Assembly (NCBI RefSeq): GCF_000368045.1
Contig: NZ_KB849235.1
Coordinates: forward strand, 192,836 to 256,835
DNA from: Acinetobacter johnsonii CIP 64.6
GTDB taxonomy: Bacteria > Pseudomonadota > Gammaproteobacteria > Pseudomonadales > Moraxellaceae
Length of the DNA: 64,000 nt
Direction of reading: 5' to 3'
In this document: piece by piece, positions 1 to 8,181 of the stretch
Position numbering within the stretch: the stretch's first letter is position 1
How the letters are laid out: every line of letters starts with the position of its first letter
Program-made: the position numbers and the translations under genes
Notes under the pieces: model-generated
What the model was told of the DNA's origin: nothing
The model's input: only the letters and a program-made list of their open reading frames with translations
Databases searched by the model: none

Positions 1-1
1 C

Positions 2-799
2 ATTAGCCTTTTCAGAATTGAACCTCACATTGCCATTGGTACAGACTTGCTCTATGCCGCAATTTCAAAATTCTGTGGTTCATTTGTACATGCCAAAAAG
101 CTAAATATTGTGTGGCCGATTGTGCTTTGGCTTGCAATTGGCAGTATTCCTGCTTCCTTTGCAACACACTGGGTACTCGACAACTATTTGAGCCAATCTA
201 CCCACTATAAAGCCGTGCTCACCATGGTTTTAGGCTTCATGTTGACCATTACAGGTTTATCAATTGTCTTCCGTAATCAAATTGAAAAATTTTTCAACAA
301 ATCACGTAAAGATGAACTCCCAGACATGACTGAAGACTTAGAAAAAGTTCAGCTTCAAACCAGCAATAAACGTAAGTACATTGTGATGATGGGTGTGGTT
401 CTTGGGGTCTTCGTGACACTATCATCAGTCGGTGCAGGTGCTTTCGGAATCATGGCTTTGGTGATTATGTTCCCAAACCTACCGATGATTCGTATTATTG
501 GTTCTGACGTTGTGCATGCAGTGTTACTTACGTTCGTTGCAGGTATGGGTCACATGACTTCAGGCAACGTGGACTTCCACCTCCTTATGTGGTTATTGGT
601 GGGATCTATTCCAGCAATTATTATTGGAACACTGATTAGTTCACGCCTTCCTGAAAAAATCATCCGTAAAGTGTTGGGTATTACTCTGTTTGCGTTGGGT
701 GTCAACTTCATGTTGAATCCGATCAAAGCCAAACCAGTGAAGCCAGCCGAAACCGCTCAAGTCATTCAAATTTCAACAGTTAAGAATGCCTCAGTGTAG
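2..799 (+). CDS. TauE/SafE family membrane permease, 5' end outside window
   Basis: The reading frame is open from the first base, so the N-terminus lies before the window. The visible 265 residues carry several hydrophobic segments and the TauE/SafE-style stretch around PHIAIGTDLLYAA, a hydrophilic central loop (about residues 95-125) and a second membrane block with GAGAFG and SDVVHAVLLTFVAG. Members of this family are inner-membrane transporters, often for sulfite, sulfonates or other organosulfur anions; the substrate here cannot be read from the sequence. A TTG at 47 could be miscalled as a start but family similarity clearly continues upstream of it. It stands alone before the aro gene. 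Confidence 0.85.
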   Translation: MSLFRIEPHIAIGTDLLYAAISKFCGSFVHAKKLNIVWPIVLWLAIGSIPASFATHWVLDNYLSQSTHYKAVLTMVLGFMLTITGLSIVFRNQIEKFFNKSRKDELPDMTEDLEKVQLQTSNKRKYIVMMGVVLGVFVTLSSVGAGAFGIMALVIMFPNLPMIRIIGSDVVHAVLLTFVAGMGHMTSGNVDFHLLMWLLVGSIPAIIIGTLISSRLPEKIIRKVLGITLFALGVNFMLNPIKAKPVKPAETAQVIQISTVKNASV

Positions 800-938
800 G
801 CATTCTGATTTAAAATAAACCTAAGATTCATCACTTTTTTTTCAAAGATTCATTCGACTTTTTTATAACCTTTTATCAGTTAAACCGTGTTATATTCAGC
901 TTATAAAGCAACTTAATACGATCGAACCAGTGACGGCA

Positions 939-2030
939 ATGAATACTCTACAGTCAAACTCTATTACCCAAAACGACATCGATGACGTGAATTTACAAAG
1001 CATTCATCCGCTAGTTACCCCAGCGGAATTAAAAACTGAATTGCCTCTCACTGAGTCTGCATATCAAACTGTACTTCACGGTCGTGAAACAATTCGCAAT
1101 ATTTTAGATGGTAAAGACAAACGCATTTTTGTGGTGATTGGCCCATGTTCAATTCATGACCCAGTTGCTGCTCACGAATACGCAGACCGTTTAAAAGTTT
1201 TAAGCGATAAAATTAAAGACTCAATCTATGTCGTAATGCGTGTTTATTTTGAAAAGCCACGTACGACTGTTGGTTGGAAAGGTCTGATCAATGACCCAGA
1301 CATGAATGACTCATTCAATATTGAAAAAGGTTTACGCATTGGTCGTAAACTGTTGGTTGAGTTAAATGAAAAAGGCTTACCGTGCGCGACCGAAGCCCTC
1401 GATCCAAACTCGCCACAGTACTACCAAGACTTAATCTCTTGGTCAGCGATTGGTGCACGTACCACTGAAAGCCAAACGCACCGTGAAATGTCTTCTGGTC
1501 TTTCTTCACCCGTAGGTTTCAAAAATGGTACAGACGGTGGCTTAACTGTTGCAACCAATGCAATGCAGTCGGTGAAACATGGTCACCACTTCTTGGGTCT
1601 AAACAACCAAGGCCAAGTCTCTGTGATTCGTACTTCGGGTAACCCATACGCACACGTAGTACTTCGTGGTGGTAATGGCAAACCAAACTACGATGCAGGC
1701 TCTGTTGCAGAAGCAGAAGCAGCTTTGGCTAAAGCGAAAGTCAGCACCAAAATCATGATTGACACTAGTCATGCAAACTCGAACAAAGACCCGTTCCTTC
1801 AACCGCTTGTTCTGAAAAATATTACCGAACAAATTATTGATGGAAATAAATCTATTATCGGCATTATGGTTGAAAGTCACCTTAAAGGTGGTCGTCAGGA
1901 AATTCCTGAAAACCTATGCGATCTTGAATACGGCAAGTCAGTAACCGATGGTTGTATTGACTGGGATACCACAGAAAAGGTATTACTAGAGATGCACGAA
2001 GCACTCAAAGACGTTTTACCGAACCGTTAA
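939..2030 (+). CDS. aroG: 3-deoxy-7-phosphoheptulonate (DAHP) synthase, class I
   Basis: It condenses phosphoenolpyruvate and erythrose 4-phosphate in the first step of the shikimate pathway to aromatic amino acids. The class I (AroF/G/H) signature is clear: IGPCSIHD, then FEKPRTTVGWKG, GARTTESQTHRE, PVGFKNGTDG, the DTSHANSNKDP stretch and VESHLKGGRQ near the end. About 363 residues, slightly longer than the ~350 of the E. coli enzymes because of an N-terminal arm, the region that sets feedback inhibition in this class. The ATG at 939 is preferred; a GTG nine bases upstream is in frame, and neither has a strong ribosome site. Which amino acid inhibits it cannot be read, so the symbol is by family. 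A terminator follows directly. Confidence 0.93.
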   Translation: MNTLQSNSITQNDIDDVNLQSIHPLVTPAELKTELPLTESAYQTVLHGRETIRNILDGKDKRIFVVIGPCSIHDPVAAHEYADRLKVLSDKIKDSIYVVMRVYFEKPRTTVGWKGLINDPDMNDSFNIEKGLRIGRKLLVELNEKGLPCATEALDPNSPQYYQDLISWSAIGARTTESQTHREMSSGLSSPVGFKNGTDGGLTVATNAMQSVKHGHHFLGLNNQGQVSVIRTSGNPYAHVVLRGGNGKPNYDAGSVAEAEAALAKAKVSTKIMIDTSHANSNKDPFLQPLVLKNITEQIIDGNKSIIGIMVESHLKGGRQEIPENLCDLEYGKSVTDGCIDWDTTEKVLLEMHEALKDVLPNR

Positions 2031-2038
2031 GTTTTTAA

Positions 2039-2063
2039 AACGCCATCTTCGGATGGCGTTTTT
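2039..2063 (+). terminator. Rho-independent terminator of the DAHP synthase gene
   Basis: A seven-pair stem CGCCATC/GATGGCG closed by a TTCG tetraloop (2041-2058) is followed by a T-run. It starts about ten bases after the aroG stop. Confidence 0.9.
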
Positions 2064-2086
2064 CATTCTAAGATTAAGAAATAATT

Positions 2087-2611
2087 ATGAACGCTATTGA
2101 AACACACTTAAGCCAAACACTTAACTTTCAATTTATCCACGAGCATTTGTTTACTTCTGGACAACCGACTGCTGAGCAATTACAGCAAATTAAAGAGTAT
2201 GGCGTAAACACGGTCATCAATCTTGCGCTCAGTAATAGCAATAACTATTTAGCCAATGAAGATCAAATCTGTTTAGAGCTCGGTTTAAACTATATACATG
2301 TGCCGATTTCATGGGATACACCCTCTGATGATCAATGCTTATTGGTCTTAGATATGATTGATCATTTGGTACAAGAACAAACTATTTGGGTTCATTGTTC
2401 AGAAAATTATCGCGTCAGTAGTTTGATGTATTTATATCGTCAATATTATATGAATATTGATATGCCAACCGCACATGAGGCCATGCATCAAATTTGGGAA
2501 CCAAATGACACATGGACAGGTTTGACGCATGCTGTTGCCTTACAACTTCAAGGTCGTAAAGCAACACAAGAATTAAAGCTGGCTATGATCAATCCTGATC
2601 ATTTTGCGTGA
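2087..2611 (+). CDS. Protein tyrosine phosphatase-like protein (DUF442-like fold)
   Basis: 174 residues. The N-terminal half matches the tyrosine-phosphatase-like family that begins F.F....SGQP...QL..I...G...VINL. The expected phosphate-binding loop appears as HCSENYRVSS (about residues 106-115). In true cysteine phosphatases the loop is C-x5-R; here only four residues separate the Cys and Arg and the usual glycine is Asn, so activity is uncertain although Cys and Arg are both kept. Family members may be phosphatases or binding proteins. It reads toward ispF and the two genes overlap by 13 bases tail to tail. Confidence 0.7.
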   Translation: MNAIETHLSQTLNFQFIHEHLFTSGQPTAEQLQQIKEYGVNTVINLALSNSNNYLANEDQICLELGLNYIHVPISWDTPSDDQCLLVLDMIDHLVQEQTIWVHCSENYRVSSLMYLYRQYYMNIDMPTAHEAMHQIWEPNDTWTGLTHAVALQLQGRKATQELKLAMINPDHFA

Positions 2612-3087
2612 GAAATCAGCACTGTCGCTGTAGATAAAATACCTTCCTGACGACCCGTAAAGCCCAGTTTTTCCGTGGTCGTTGCTTTGATGCTAATCTG
2701 CGTGATTTCAACATCGAGAACGTCTGCAATGCTTTGGCGCATCGCTAAATTATGCAGCGCCAACTTCGGACGTTCACATGCCACAGTAATGTCAGCATTA
2801 TTCAACTGATAACCACGATCTAAAATAAGCTGATAGACATGTTTGAGTAATACTCGACTGTCTGCTCCTTTAAAGCGAGGATCGGTATCGGGAAAATGCT
2901 GACCAATATCGCCTAAAGCCAACGCACCCAATAATGCATCTGTTAAAGCATGCAAAACCACATCACCATCTGAATGTGCTTTTAAGCCGTGTGTATGTGG
3001 AATTTGAATACCTGCCAGTGTGACAAATTCACCCTCTTCAAAAGCATGTACATCAAGTCCCTGTCCAATTCGAATATGTGCAACCAT
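2599..3087 (-). CDS. ispF: 2-C-methyl-D-erythritol 2,4-cyclodiphosphate synthase
   Basis: It closes the 2,4-cyclodiphosphate ring in the MEP isoprenoid pathway, releasing CMP. 162 residues, the family's usual length. Metal ligands are visible as DVH (Asp12, His14) in GQGLDVHAF and a His in LHALTDALLGA; the substrate loop GDIGQHFPDTDP and the C-terminal TTEKLGFTGR motif are intact. The gene is alone here, not fused to or beside ispD, and its 3' end overlaps the convergent phosphatase-like gene by 13 bases. Confidence 0.97.
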   Translation of the reverse strand: MVAHIRIGQGLDVHAFEEGEFVTLAGIQIPHTHGLKAHSDGDVVLHALTDALLGALALGDIGQHFPDTDPRFKGADSRVLLKHVYQLILDRGYQLNNADITVACERPKLALHNLAMRQSIADVLDVEITQISIKATTTEKLGFTGRQEGILSTATVLISHAK

Positions 3088-3215
3088 GCTCAGTTTCCTT
3101 TAAGAAATAAATGATTGAAATCTTGTATTCACGCTTTCTCTTTCGCTATAGTTACAAGCAGCGCAACATAGTGAAAGTATAAGCGATCATGCTGTTGAAA
3201 ACCGACATAAAACTT

Positions 3216-3839
3216 ATGAAAAAATTTAGTATTTTAGTGTGTCTAAGTTGTCTTTGTACCAGCTTTAGTTATGCTCAAGTCATTGACTGTGATGATCCGA
3301 CTTCATCTAGCCTTAAAAAGATCTGTACTGATCAATTCAAGGACATTCGACAAAAATTAGACACGCAATCCATGACTGCTTTTTTAATCAGTGATGCGCC
3401 GCAGCGTTTATTAGTCGATACCCATCAGCTATGGCTAAGCCGCCTACAGCAGTGTAAATCCTTAGCATGCTATCAGCAGCAGATGGGCTTTAGAATTGAT
3501 GATCTGAACTTCTATACATCGTTGAATCAAAGTTTGACCCAACACTATTTAAAGTTTGAACATGGGGCCATTGCCAAACAAGCTGTGCACCTACAAGTGC
3601 ATCAACTGTCTAAAGATAAAATTAAGATTGAAGGTGTTGCATATCGTAGTCCCAATAACCGCATAGAAACTCAAACTATTTCGTTTTTGGCCTATACCAC
3701 ACCAGACCAAAAGCAAAACATTACGGACAATGAAAATAACTGCCACTACCAGTTCAACTTTCAAAAAGCCATTCTTTCTGTAAAAAGTGAAAGTAAAGCA
3801 TGTAGTCGTTTTGTCGGTGTGTACCGTGTTTATGACTAA
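3216..3839 (+). CDS. Exported protein, LprI/DUF1311-like N-terminal region
   Basis: The start at 3216 gives a clean signal peptide (MKKFSILVCL... with cleavage after FSYA), better than the in-frame ATG at 3189. The mature part has paired cysteines (IDCDD, KKICTDQF, QCKSLACYQQQ) and a W..RLQQC....C......RI..L pattern that recalls the LprI lysozyme-inhibitor/DUF1311 family, followed by an unrecognised beta-rich C-terminal region with two further Cys. Likely periplasmic and disulfide-bonded. The LprI relation is by pattern only. It stands alone, 45 bases before the CinA-domain gene. Confidence 0.65.
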   Translation: MKKFSILVCLSCLCTSFSYAQVIDCDDPTSSSLKKICTDQFKDIRQKLDTQSMTAFLISDAPQRLLVDTHQLWLSRLQQCKSLACYQQQMGFRIDDLNFYTSLNQSLTQHYLKFEHGAIAKQAVHLQVHQLSKDKIKIEGVAYRSPNNRIETQTISFLAYTTPDQKQNITDNENNCHYQFNFQKAILSVKSESKACSRFVGVYRVYD

Positions 3840-3883
3840 GCTGGCAAACAGATCAAAATAATGGACATCGAGAGGCTAAAGTC

Positions 3884-4366
3884 GTGCAAGTACTCAAGCA
3901 ATGCTGCAACCTCCTAGAACAGAAAAAATTGACCATTGCCTTTATCGAAAGTGCCAGTTCAGGTTATCTATCCAGTCAATTTTCGATTTATAAACATGGC
4001 GGAGCTGACATTTTACTCGGTGGACTGGTGAGTTATGACCCCAGTATCAAATGTGAAATTTTAAAGATTGATCCTGCACTTATTCAGCAGTATACAGCAG
4101 AGTCGATTGAAGTCACTGAAGCTATGGCGCTTTACGGTCATCGACTATTTCGTTATGCCGATATTATTGTCTCGTGTACAGGGCTGCTCAAACCTGGTGG
4201 AAGTGCGACGCCTGAAAAACCTGAAGGCACCTTTTATATTGCCATTCATTATCAAAACAGTTTAAGCACTTACCATTATTTACTACTAGGCAGTGCGCTT
4301 GAGCGACTTGATCAACTTACGAAAAACGTCGCTCAAATGGTCATTGAACGTGTTCAAAATGCTTAA
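3884..4366 (+). CDS. CinA C-terminal domain protein (PncC-type amidohydrolase)
   Basis: 160 residues, the size of a stand-alone CinA C-terminal domain. Proteins of this family deamidate nicotinamide mononucleotide in pyridine nucleotide recycling. Visible motifs are IAFIESASSGYLSSQF near residue 20 (the family's TAESCTGG region, here altered), GGLVSYD, the stretch after YTAESIEVTEAMA and a GLLKPGG...PEGTFY block. The first motif departs from consensus, so activity is less sure than the fold. GTG start at 3884 is supported by GAGAGG ten bases upstream. Confidence 0.8.
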   Translation: MQVLKQCCNLLEQKKLTIAFIESASSGYLSSQFSIYKHGGADILLGGLVSYDPSIKCEILKIDPALIQQYTAESIEVTEAMALYGHRLFRYADIIVSCTGLLKPGGSATPEKPEGTFYIAIHYQNSLSTYHYLLLGSALERLDQLTKNVAQMVIERVQNA

Positions 4367-4444
4367 ATCTTTACACTAAATTTGATTTTTCTACATTTAG
4401 AGCCTTTAAACTGAACCATAATCAATAAAAATGTGAAGCGCCTC

Positions 4445-5071
4445 ATGATGATGAAAATAATCCATCCTCTACTTTTCAGCACCTTACTTTTTTCAAGCCA
4501 CAGTTTTGCAACTGTAGGGGGACCACAAAATATTGAAGTTTTAGGTCTTGACCAAGCTGATCAAAAAATTTATGTGATGCGACATTATTTAGATGGTCGT
4601 GGTCGTTTGCCACAATTGTATTATTATCAACTCAACAGCAAAACACCCTCCAAGCTGATTGAAGTAAAGTCTTTATATATCAATCCAAAAACTCAAAAAA
4701 TTGACTATGATCAAGACAGCCAGAAGTTTGACCGTGACATTGCAAAAATAAAAAAACAACTCAAAGCTTTAACGCCAATTCCACCCAAGCAGGTTAAAAT
4801 TCAAGTCATCAGTAAAAAGACTTCAAAAGAACCCTCTTGGTATGACCCTAAAGTCTCCATCCCGAAGTTTAGCTATCAATATCAAGTGAAATACAACAAT
4901 TTGAAAAGTCCCATACACAAGGCGGTAGACTATAAAAATGGGCTGCGCATTTCGCAAAGCTATAAAGTTCCTAATCAACAAAAAACGTTGGTGACTGTTC
5001 AATATCTCGGGATTCCTTTTGAAACAGGTTATAACATTGAAGATCCTGTTTTATTGATGCCTAAAAAATAA
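4445..5071 (+). CDS. Exported protein of unknown function
   Basis: A signal peptide is clear when the ATG at 4445 is used (MMMKIIHPLLFSTLLFSSHSFA, cleavage before TVGGP); the open frame reaches a GTG at 4433 that would add a charged tail. The mature 187 residues are Lys- and Tyr-rich without cysteines and I recognise no family. Probably periplasmic. Its natural terminator appears to be split by the 310-bp insertion that follows. Confidence 0.6.
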   Translation: MMMKIIHPLLFSTLLFSSHSFATVGGPQNIEVLGLDQADQKIYVMRHYLDGRGRLPQLYYYQLNSKTPSKLIEVKSLYINPKTQKIDYDQDSQKFDRDIAKIKKQLKALTPIPPKQVKIQVISKKTSKEPSWYDPKVSIPKFSYQYQVKYNNLKSPIHKAVDYKNGLRISQSYKVPNQQKTLVTVQYLGIPFETGYNIEDPVLLMPKK

Positions 5072-5409
5072 AGCCTCAGAAGAGGTAATGACAGTCAGTG
5101 AAGAAACTGACTGGGATTTTATTTTAAAATTCATGATGTTATTCGATACACGGAAACGTCATCCGCAACTGTTCGAGGCAAAACTATTTTAAAAAAGTAA
5201 GTTTTCTGCGATTAATTAATCAATAAAATGGATTTGGCGAGTTTTGCGGATGACAAATGCTTTTGATTACTTTGGGCTTATCCAAAGTAATAGATGAGCT
5301 CCAAGTATATGATTTAAAAATATAAGACGCCGTCGTGCATAACTAAAAAGCTAAGGGCTTTACTTCTAAAACCCTTTACTGACTGGCACTATTCCGAAGA
5401 GGCTTTTTT
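5071..5409 (+). terminator. Rho-independent terminator split by an insertion
   Basis: The left arm AAGCCTC (5071-5077) and the right arm GAGGCTT plus T-run (5399-5408) belong together. Removing 5086-5395 and one copy of the 7-bp repeat GAAGAGG restores a perfect seven-pair stem with an AGAA loop followed by T's, placed between the convergent gene ending at 5071 and prpC ending at 5431. This is reconstruction from the sequence. Confidence 0.6.
5086..5395. mobile_element. 310-bp MITE-like non-coding insertion
   Basis: Flanked by the direct repeat GAAGAGG (5079-5085 and 5396-5402). Near the ends lie inverted CAGTCAGT/ACTGACTG blocks (5092-5099 and 5378-5385), and another ACTGACTG at 5106-5113. 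Inside is an inverted pair GTCATCCGCAA (near 5149) and TTGCGGATGAC (near 5241) and a hairpin TTACTTTGG/CCAAAGTAA near 5270. No reading frame of note. The terminal repeats are imperfect and do not start exactly at the ends, so mobility is inferred, mostly from the split terminator and target repeat. Confidence 0.5.
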
Positions 5410-5430
5410 ATAATATATCAGAGCTTTATA

Positions 5431-5725
5431 TTAAGCCGCTGAACGTTCTTCAATTGGCGCCACTTTACGCAGTTCAGGCCCTGTATAGTCCGCACTTGGG
5501 CGAATAATACGGTTGTCCGCACGTTGTTCCATCACATGCGCTGCCCAACCTGTCACACGGCTCATCACGAAGATGGGTGTGAAGAGTTTGGTCGCAATAT
5601 CCATGAAGTGATAAGCAGATGCATGGAAGAAGTCTGCGTTACAGAATAATTTCTTCTCACGCCACATCACTTCTTCACAGCGTACTGAAACTGGGTACAG
5701 GACCGTGTCACCGACATCTTTGGCT
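5431..5725 (-). pseudogene. prpC: 2-methylcitrate synthase, C-terminal remnant
   Basis: About 95 C-terminal codons of the propionate-degradation enzyme that joins propionyl-CoA and oxaloacetate. The remnant runs from GDTVLYPVSVRCEEVMW through RVTGWAAHVMEQ to RKVAPIEERSAA, typical of the family's end. Roughly 290 N-terminal residues, including the catalytic His residues, are missing. Upstream the frame stays open only by chance into foreign sequence, whose real gene is on the other strand. No prpB or acnD neighbour is present, so the pathway locus has been cut here. Confidence 0.85.
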
Positions 5726-6213
5726 ATACATCGGTAGCAAATAGTTCTAATGATAGTGGGACATCTTCTGATGTTGTTGACGACGGATATAATATTTACC
5801 CGAATTACACTTGGTTCTACTACAGCAATATGGGTTCTGAATACATTCAACTCAGTGATCTAAGTACACTAGCTAGTCCAGTACTTAATACCCCTCACTT
5901 CCATAGAACAAAATTTGCTGGAGTACACGATACTGAGCTGTGGGTAATCCTTGAAGTGGCCCTACAAACCGTAGAGCTACCAACAAGTGACTACTCACCT
6001 GTTGATGTTCAAGTGCTGAGAGCATCTACAGATGAAGACGGTGATGTTGTAGTCGAGATACCTTTTGCTATGCGAAATATTGAAACACCCAATAATGAAA
6101 CATTGGTCTACACTATCGCTTATTACTCATCTGAAGTTACAAAGACTATTGAGGAAGATAACTTTCCTGAAAATAGTATGGACGGTCAAAGAAAGATATT
6201 TGTTCGCCCATAA
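5716..6213 (+). pseudogene. 3' fragment of an unrecognised, probably phage-derived gene
   Basis: The frame is open from the prpC junction (about 5716) and encodes ~165 residues, rich in Ser, Asp and Tyr at first (SSNDSG, DDGYNIY, YTWFYYSN), then acidic beta-like sequence ending KIFVRP. There is no start codon or ribosome site near the junction; ATG at 5830 is internal. It looks like the C-terminal part of a surface or tail-type protein, but I do not recognise it. A good terminator follows, so the 3' end is native. Confidence 0.5.
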
Positions 6214-6217
6214 TAGG

Positions 6218-6247
6218 AAAAGCCACGTTTATAACGTGGCTTCTTTT
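6218..6247 (+). terminator. Rho-independent terminator
   Basis: Stem GCCACGTT/AACGTGGC with a TAT loop (6222-6240) followed by TTCTTTT, five bases after the stop of the foreign gene fragment. Confidence 0.85.
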
Positions 6248-6359
6248 AGTGCAGAATAACTGCAAAATACTTAGTGCAGAATAAAAAACAAAATAGTGCA
6301 AAATAGGCCGAAAACTTACAATAAATTAGTGCAAAAAACCGAAAACTTACATATAGACC
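6247..6359. repeat. Four direct repeats with core TAGTGCARAA
   Basis: Copies begin at 6247, 6272, 6294 and 6327. The last two are full units of about 33 bp that share TAGTGCAAAA and CCGAAAACTTACA (6308-6320 and 6339-6351). They lie in non-coding DNA between the foreign gene fragment and the tRNA terminator, just outside the island's left end. The spacing resembles iterons or integrase arm sites; function unknown. Confidence 0.7.
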
Positions 6360-6427
6360 AACGGACTATCGAAAGGATGGACCACAAAATAGACCGAAAA
6401 ATCCGATGGTCTGAAAATAGCAGACAT

Positions 6428-6461
6428 TAAAAAACCTCATAACTCAAAGAGTTACGAGGTT
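6428..6461 (-). terminator. Terminator of the tRNA-Ile2 gene
   Basis: On the minus strand a 13-pair stem with one mismatch (plus-strand arms AACCTCATAACTC and GAGTTACGAGGTT) and AAA/TTT loop ends in six T's, six bases beyond the tRNA CCA end. Confidence 0.85.
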
Positions 6462-6466
6462 GAATT

Positions 6467-6545
<79 letters not shown>

Positions 6546-6560
6546 TAAAATTGCAAAGCG

Positions 6561-6590
6561 ATTATATTCAATAGCTTGGCAGTGCAGCAA
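6561..6590 (-). promoter_or_regulatory. Island-borne promoter for the tRNA gene
   Basis: On the minus strand TTGCTG (6585-6590), an 18-base spacer and a perfect TATAAT (6561-6566) end 17 bases before the mature 5' end of the tRNA. It lies inside the island, so the island drives the rebuilt tRNA. Confidence 0.6.
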
Positions 6591-6643
6591 TACTATCTAA
6601 CATTTTCCTATTGAGCAAGTATTTTTTACTTGTAGTCCTATAG

Positions 6644-6685
6644 TAGACGCTAGAAATTATTGTGCTATATTGCAAAGTATTGCAA
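6644..6685. promoter_or_regulatory. Candidate integrase arm sites, left end
   Basis: TAGACGCTAGA (6644-6654) and two TATTGCAA copies (6668-6675, 6678-6685) ten bases apart. The same motifs recur at the right end of the island (22281-22291, 22324-22331). They also overlap the int upstream region, so Int may control its own gene there. Confidence 0.45.
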
Positions 6686-6703
6686 TTGGTAGTGATTCTA
6701 GCG

Positions 6704-7954
6704 ATGTCATCATCCAGAGTAAAGCTCACAAAGACACTTATTGACCAACTCGAAATGACTCCTGCCATTTATCGTGACATTGAGCTTATTGGTTTTGCTA
6801 TTCGTGTCAATTCAACCTGTAAAACCTATATCGTTGAAAAGAAGGTTCTTGGTAAGACAGTACGGTCTACAATTGGTCTACATGGCAATCTAACACTTGC
6901 TCAGGCGCGAGACATTGCCCGAGATAAGCTTGCTCAAATGACGCAAGGCATCAACCCAAACGAAATGAAACGCAAAGCTATTGCGGATGAAAAAGCTAAA
7001 ACCGACCTATCAAGAAGCAAACCAACATTAAAAGCAGCTTTTGATAATTACTTATTCCATAAAACCTTAAAACCAAGAAGCATTAAAGATTACACCATCG
7101 TGATTGATGACTATTTAAAAGATTGGAATAATTTAAAGCTGGATGATATTTCTCGTACTATGATTCAGGCTAAACATACAGAGCTATCACAACGAAGTAA
7201 GGCTCAAGCTAATATGGCCATGCGCGTTTTTCGTGCCATTTATAATTATTCAGTTGAGCATTATCTAGATGAAAATGATAAGCCGATTCTTGATGCTCAC
7301 AATCCTATTAAAACCCTAAATGCTAAAAATGCTTGGAACAAAATTAGACGACGTAAGACTTATATCAATGAGGATCAAATGCCTGATTGGATTAAAGCTG
7401 TATTTCAATATAAAGATCGTGGCCAACAATTAGAAACTAACCGCGATTTTTTACTGACTTTAGTTTTGACTGGCTTTAGACGTGAAGAATGTGAATCCCT
7501 CCCTTGGTCAAGTGTTGATTTAAAGTATGGGCGCATAACATCTATAGATCCGAAGAATGGCGAACCTCACACATTGCCAATGGGTAATTTTCTACTTGAA
7601 TTAATGAAAAAGCGCTACTCACAGGCCACTACAGAATGGGTGTTCCCTTCTGCTAAATCGTCTTCGGGACATATTGTTAATATTTCCAAAGTACGACAGA
7701 AAATTAATAAATCTTGCGGAATTGAGTTTAGTTTCCATGATCTACGTCGAACATTTGGTTCTATTGCTGAAAACTTGGATTATGGTCGATACACAATTAA
7801 GCGCTTACTCAACCATAAGGAAGAAGATGACCGCGATGTAACTGCAGGTTATGTACAAGTTAGTGAAAGAAAATTACGTGAAGCAATGAATGCTATTGAG
7901 GACATTGTTTTAGGTGAATATAAATCAACTATTTTCTCAAAGATAGAAAGCTAA
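6704..7954 (+). CDS. int: Tyrosine-recombinase integrase
   Basis: 416 residues from the ATG at 6704; an in-frame GTG at 6662 lies within the repeat region and is less likely. N-terminal arm-binding domain (about 1-95), core-binding domain (105-210), catalytic domain with Arg259 in GFRREE, Lys284 in DPKNGE, His345/Arg348 in HDLRR, His371 in LLNHK and nucleophile Tyr383 in AGYVQ. All catalytic residues are present, so it may be active. Family members integrate islands and phages at tRNA genes, as the flanking 42-bp repeats confirm. The following gene overlaps it by one base. Confidence 0.95.
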   Translation: MSSSRVKLTKTLIDQLEMTPAIYRDIELIGFAIRVNSTCKTYIVEKKVLGKTVRSTIGLHGNLTLAQARDIARDKLAQMTQGINPNEMKRKAIADEKAKTDLSRSKPTLKAAFDNYLFHKTLKPRSIKDYTIVIDDYLKDWNNLKLDDISRTMIQAKHTELSQRSKAQANMAMRVFRAIYNYSVEHYLDENDKPILDAHNPIKTLNAKNAWNKIRRRKTYINEDQMPDWIKAVFQYKDRGQQLETNRDFLLTLVLTGFRREECESLPWSSVDLKYGRITSIDPKNGEPHTLPMGNFLLELMKKRYSQATTEWVFPSAKSSSGHIVNISKVRQKINKSCGIEFSFHDLRRTFGSIAENLDYGRYTIKRLLNHKEEDDRDVTAGYVQVSERKLREAMNAIEDIVLGEYKSTIFSKIES

Positions 7955-8181
7955 TGGCCTACATCACCAAAGATGGTAAGTGGCTTGCATATCGAGATGC
8001 AACACAAGAAATAACTGAATATGATGATTTTTCAGATATCCAGCAGGTATATCAACCCGAATGGTTTTGGGTCGATAACAAAGATGATGCCAAAGTATTC
8101 CATGCTGAAAGTATCGCTAGTTCATTTCTAGTAAGACGACGTGGGGAGTTTTGGAAAGGTGCTAAGGTTGTTGGGAAATGA
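7954..8181 (+). CDS. Small protein of unknown function
   Basis: 75 residues, acidic and aromatic-rich N-terminal half (several Tyr and Trp, WFWVDNKDDAK) and basic tail. Its ATG overlaps the integrase stop (TAATG) and its own stop overlaps the next start (ATGA), so it is translationally coupled to both. No recognised family. Typical of accessory genes after integrases. Confidence 0.6.
   Translation: MAYITKDGKWLAYRDATQEITEYDDFSDIQQVYQPEWFWVDNKDDAKVFHAESIASSFLVRRRGEFWKGAKVVGK

Noticed and set aside
5431..5850. 139-residue frame as an intact gene
   Set aside because: Only the last ~95 residues match 2-methylcitrate synthase; the start is antisense to the foreign fragment.
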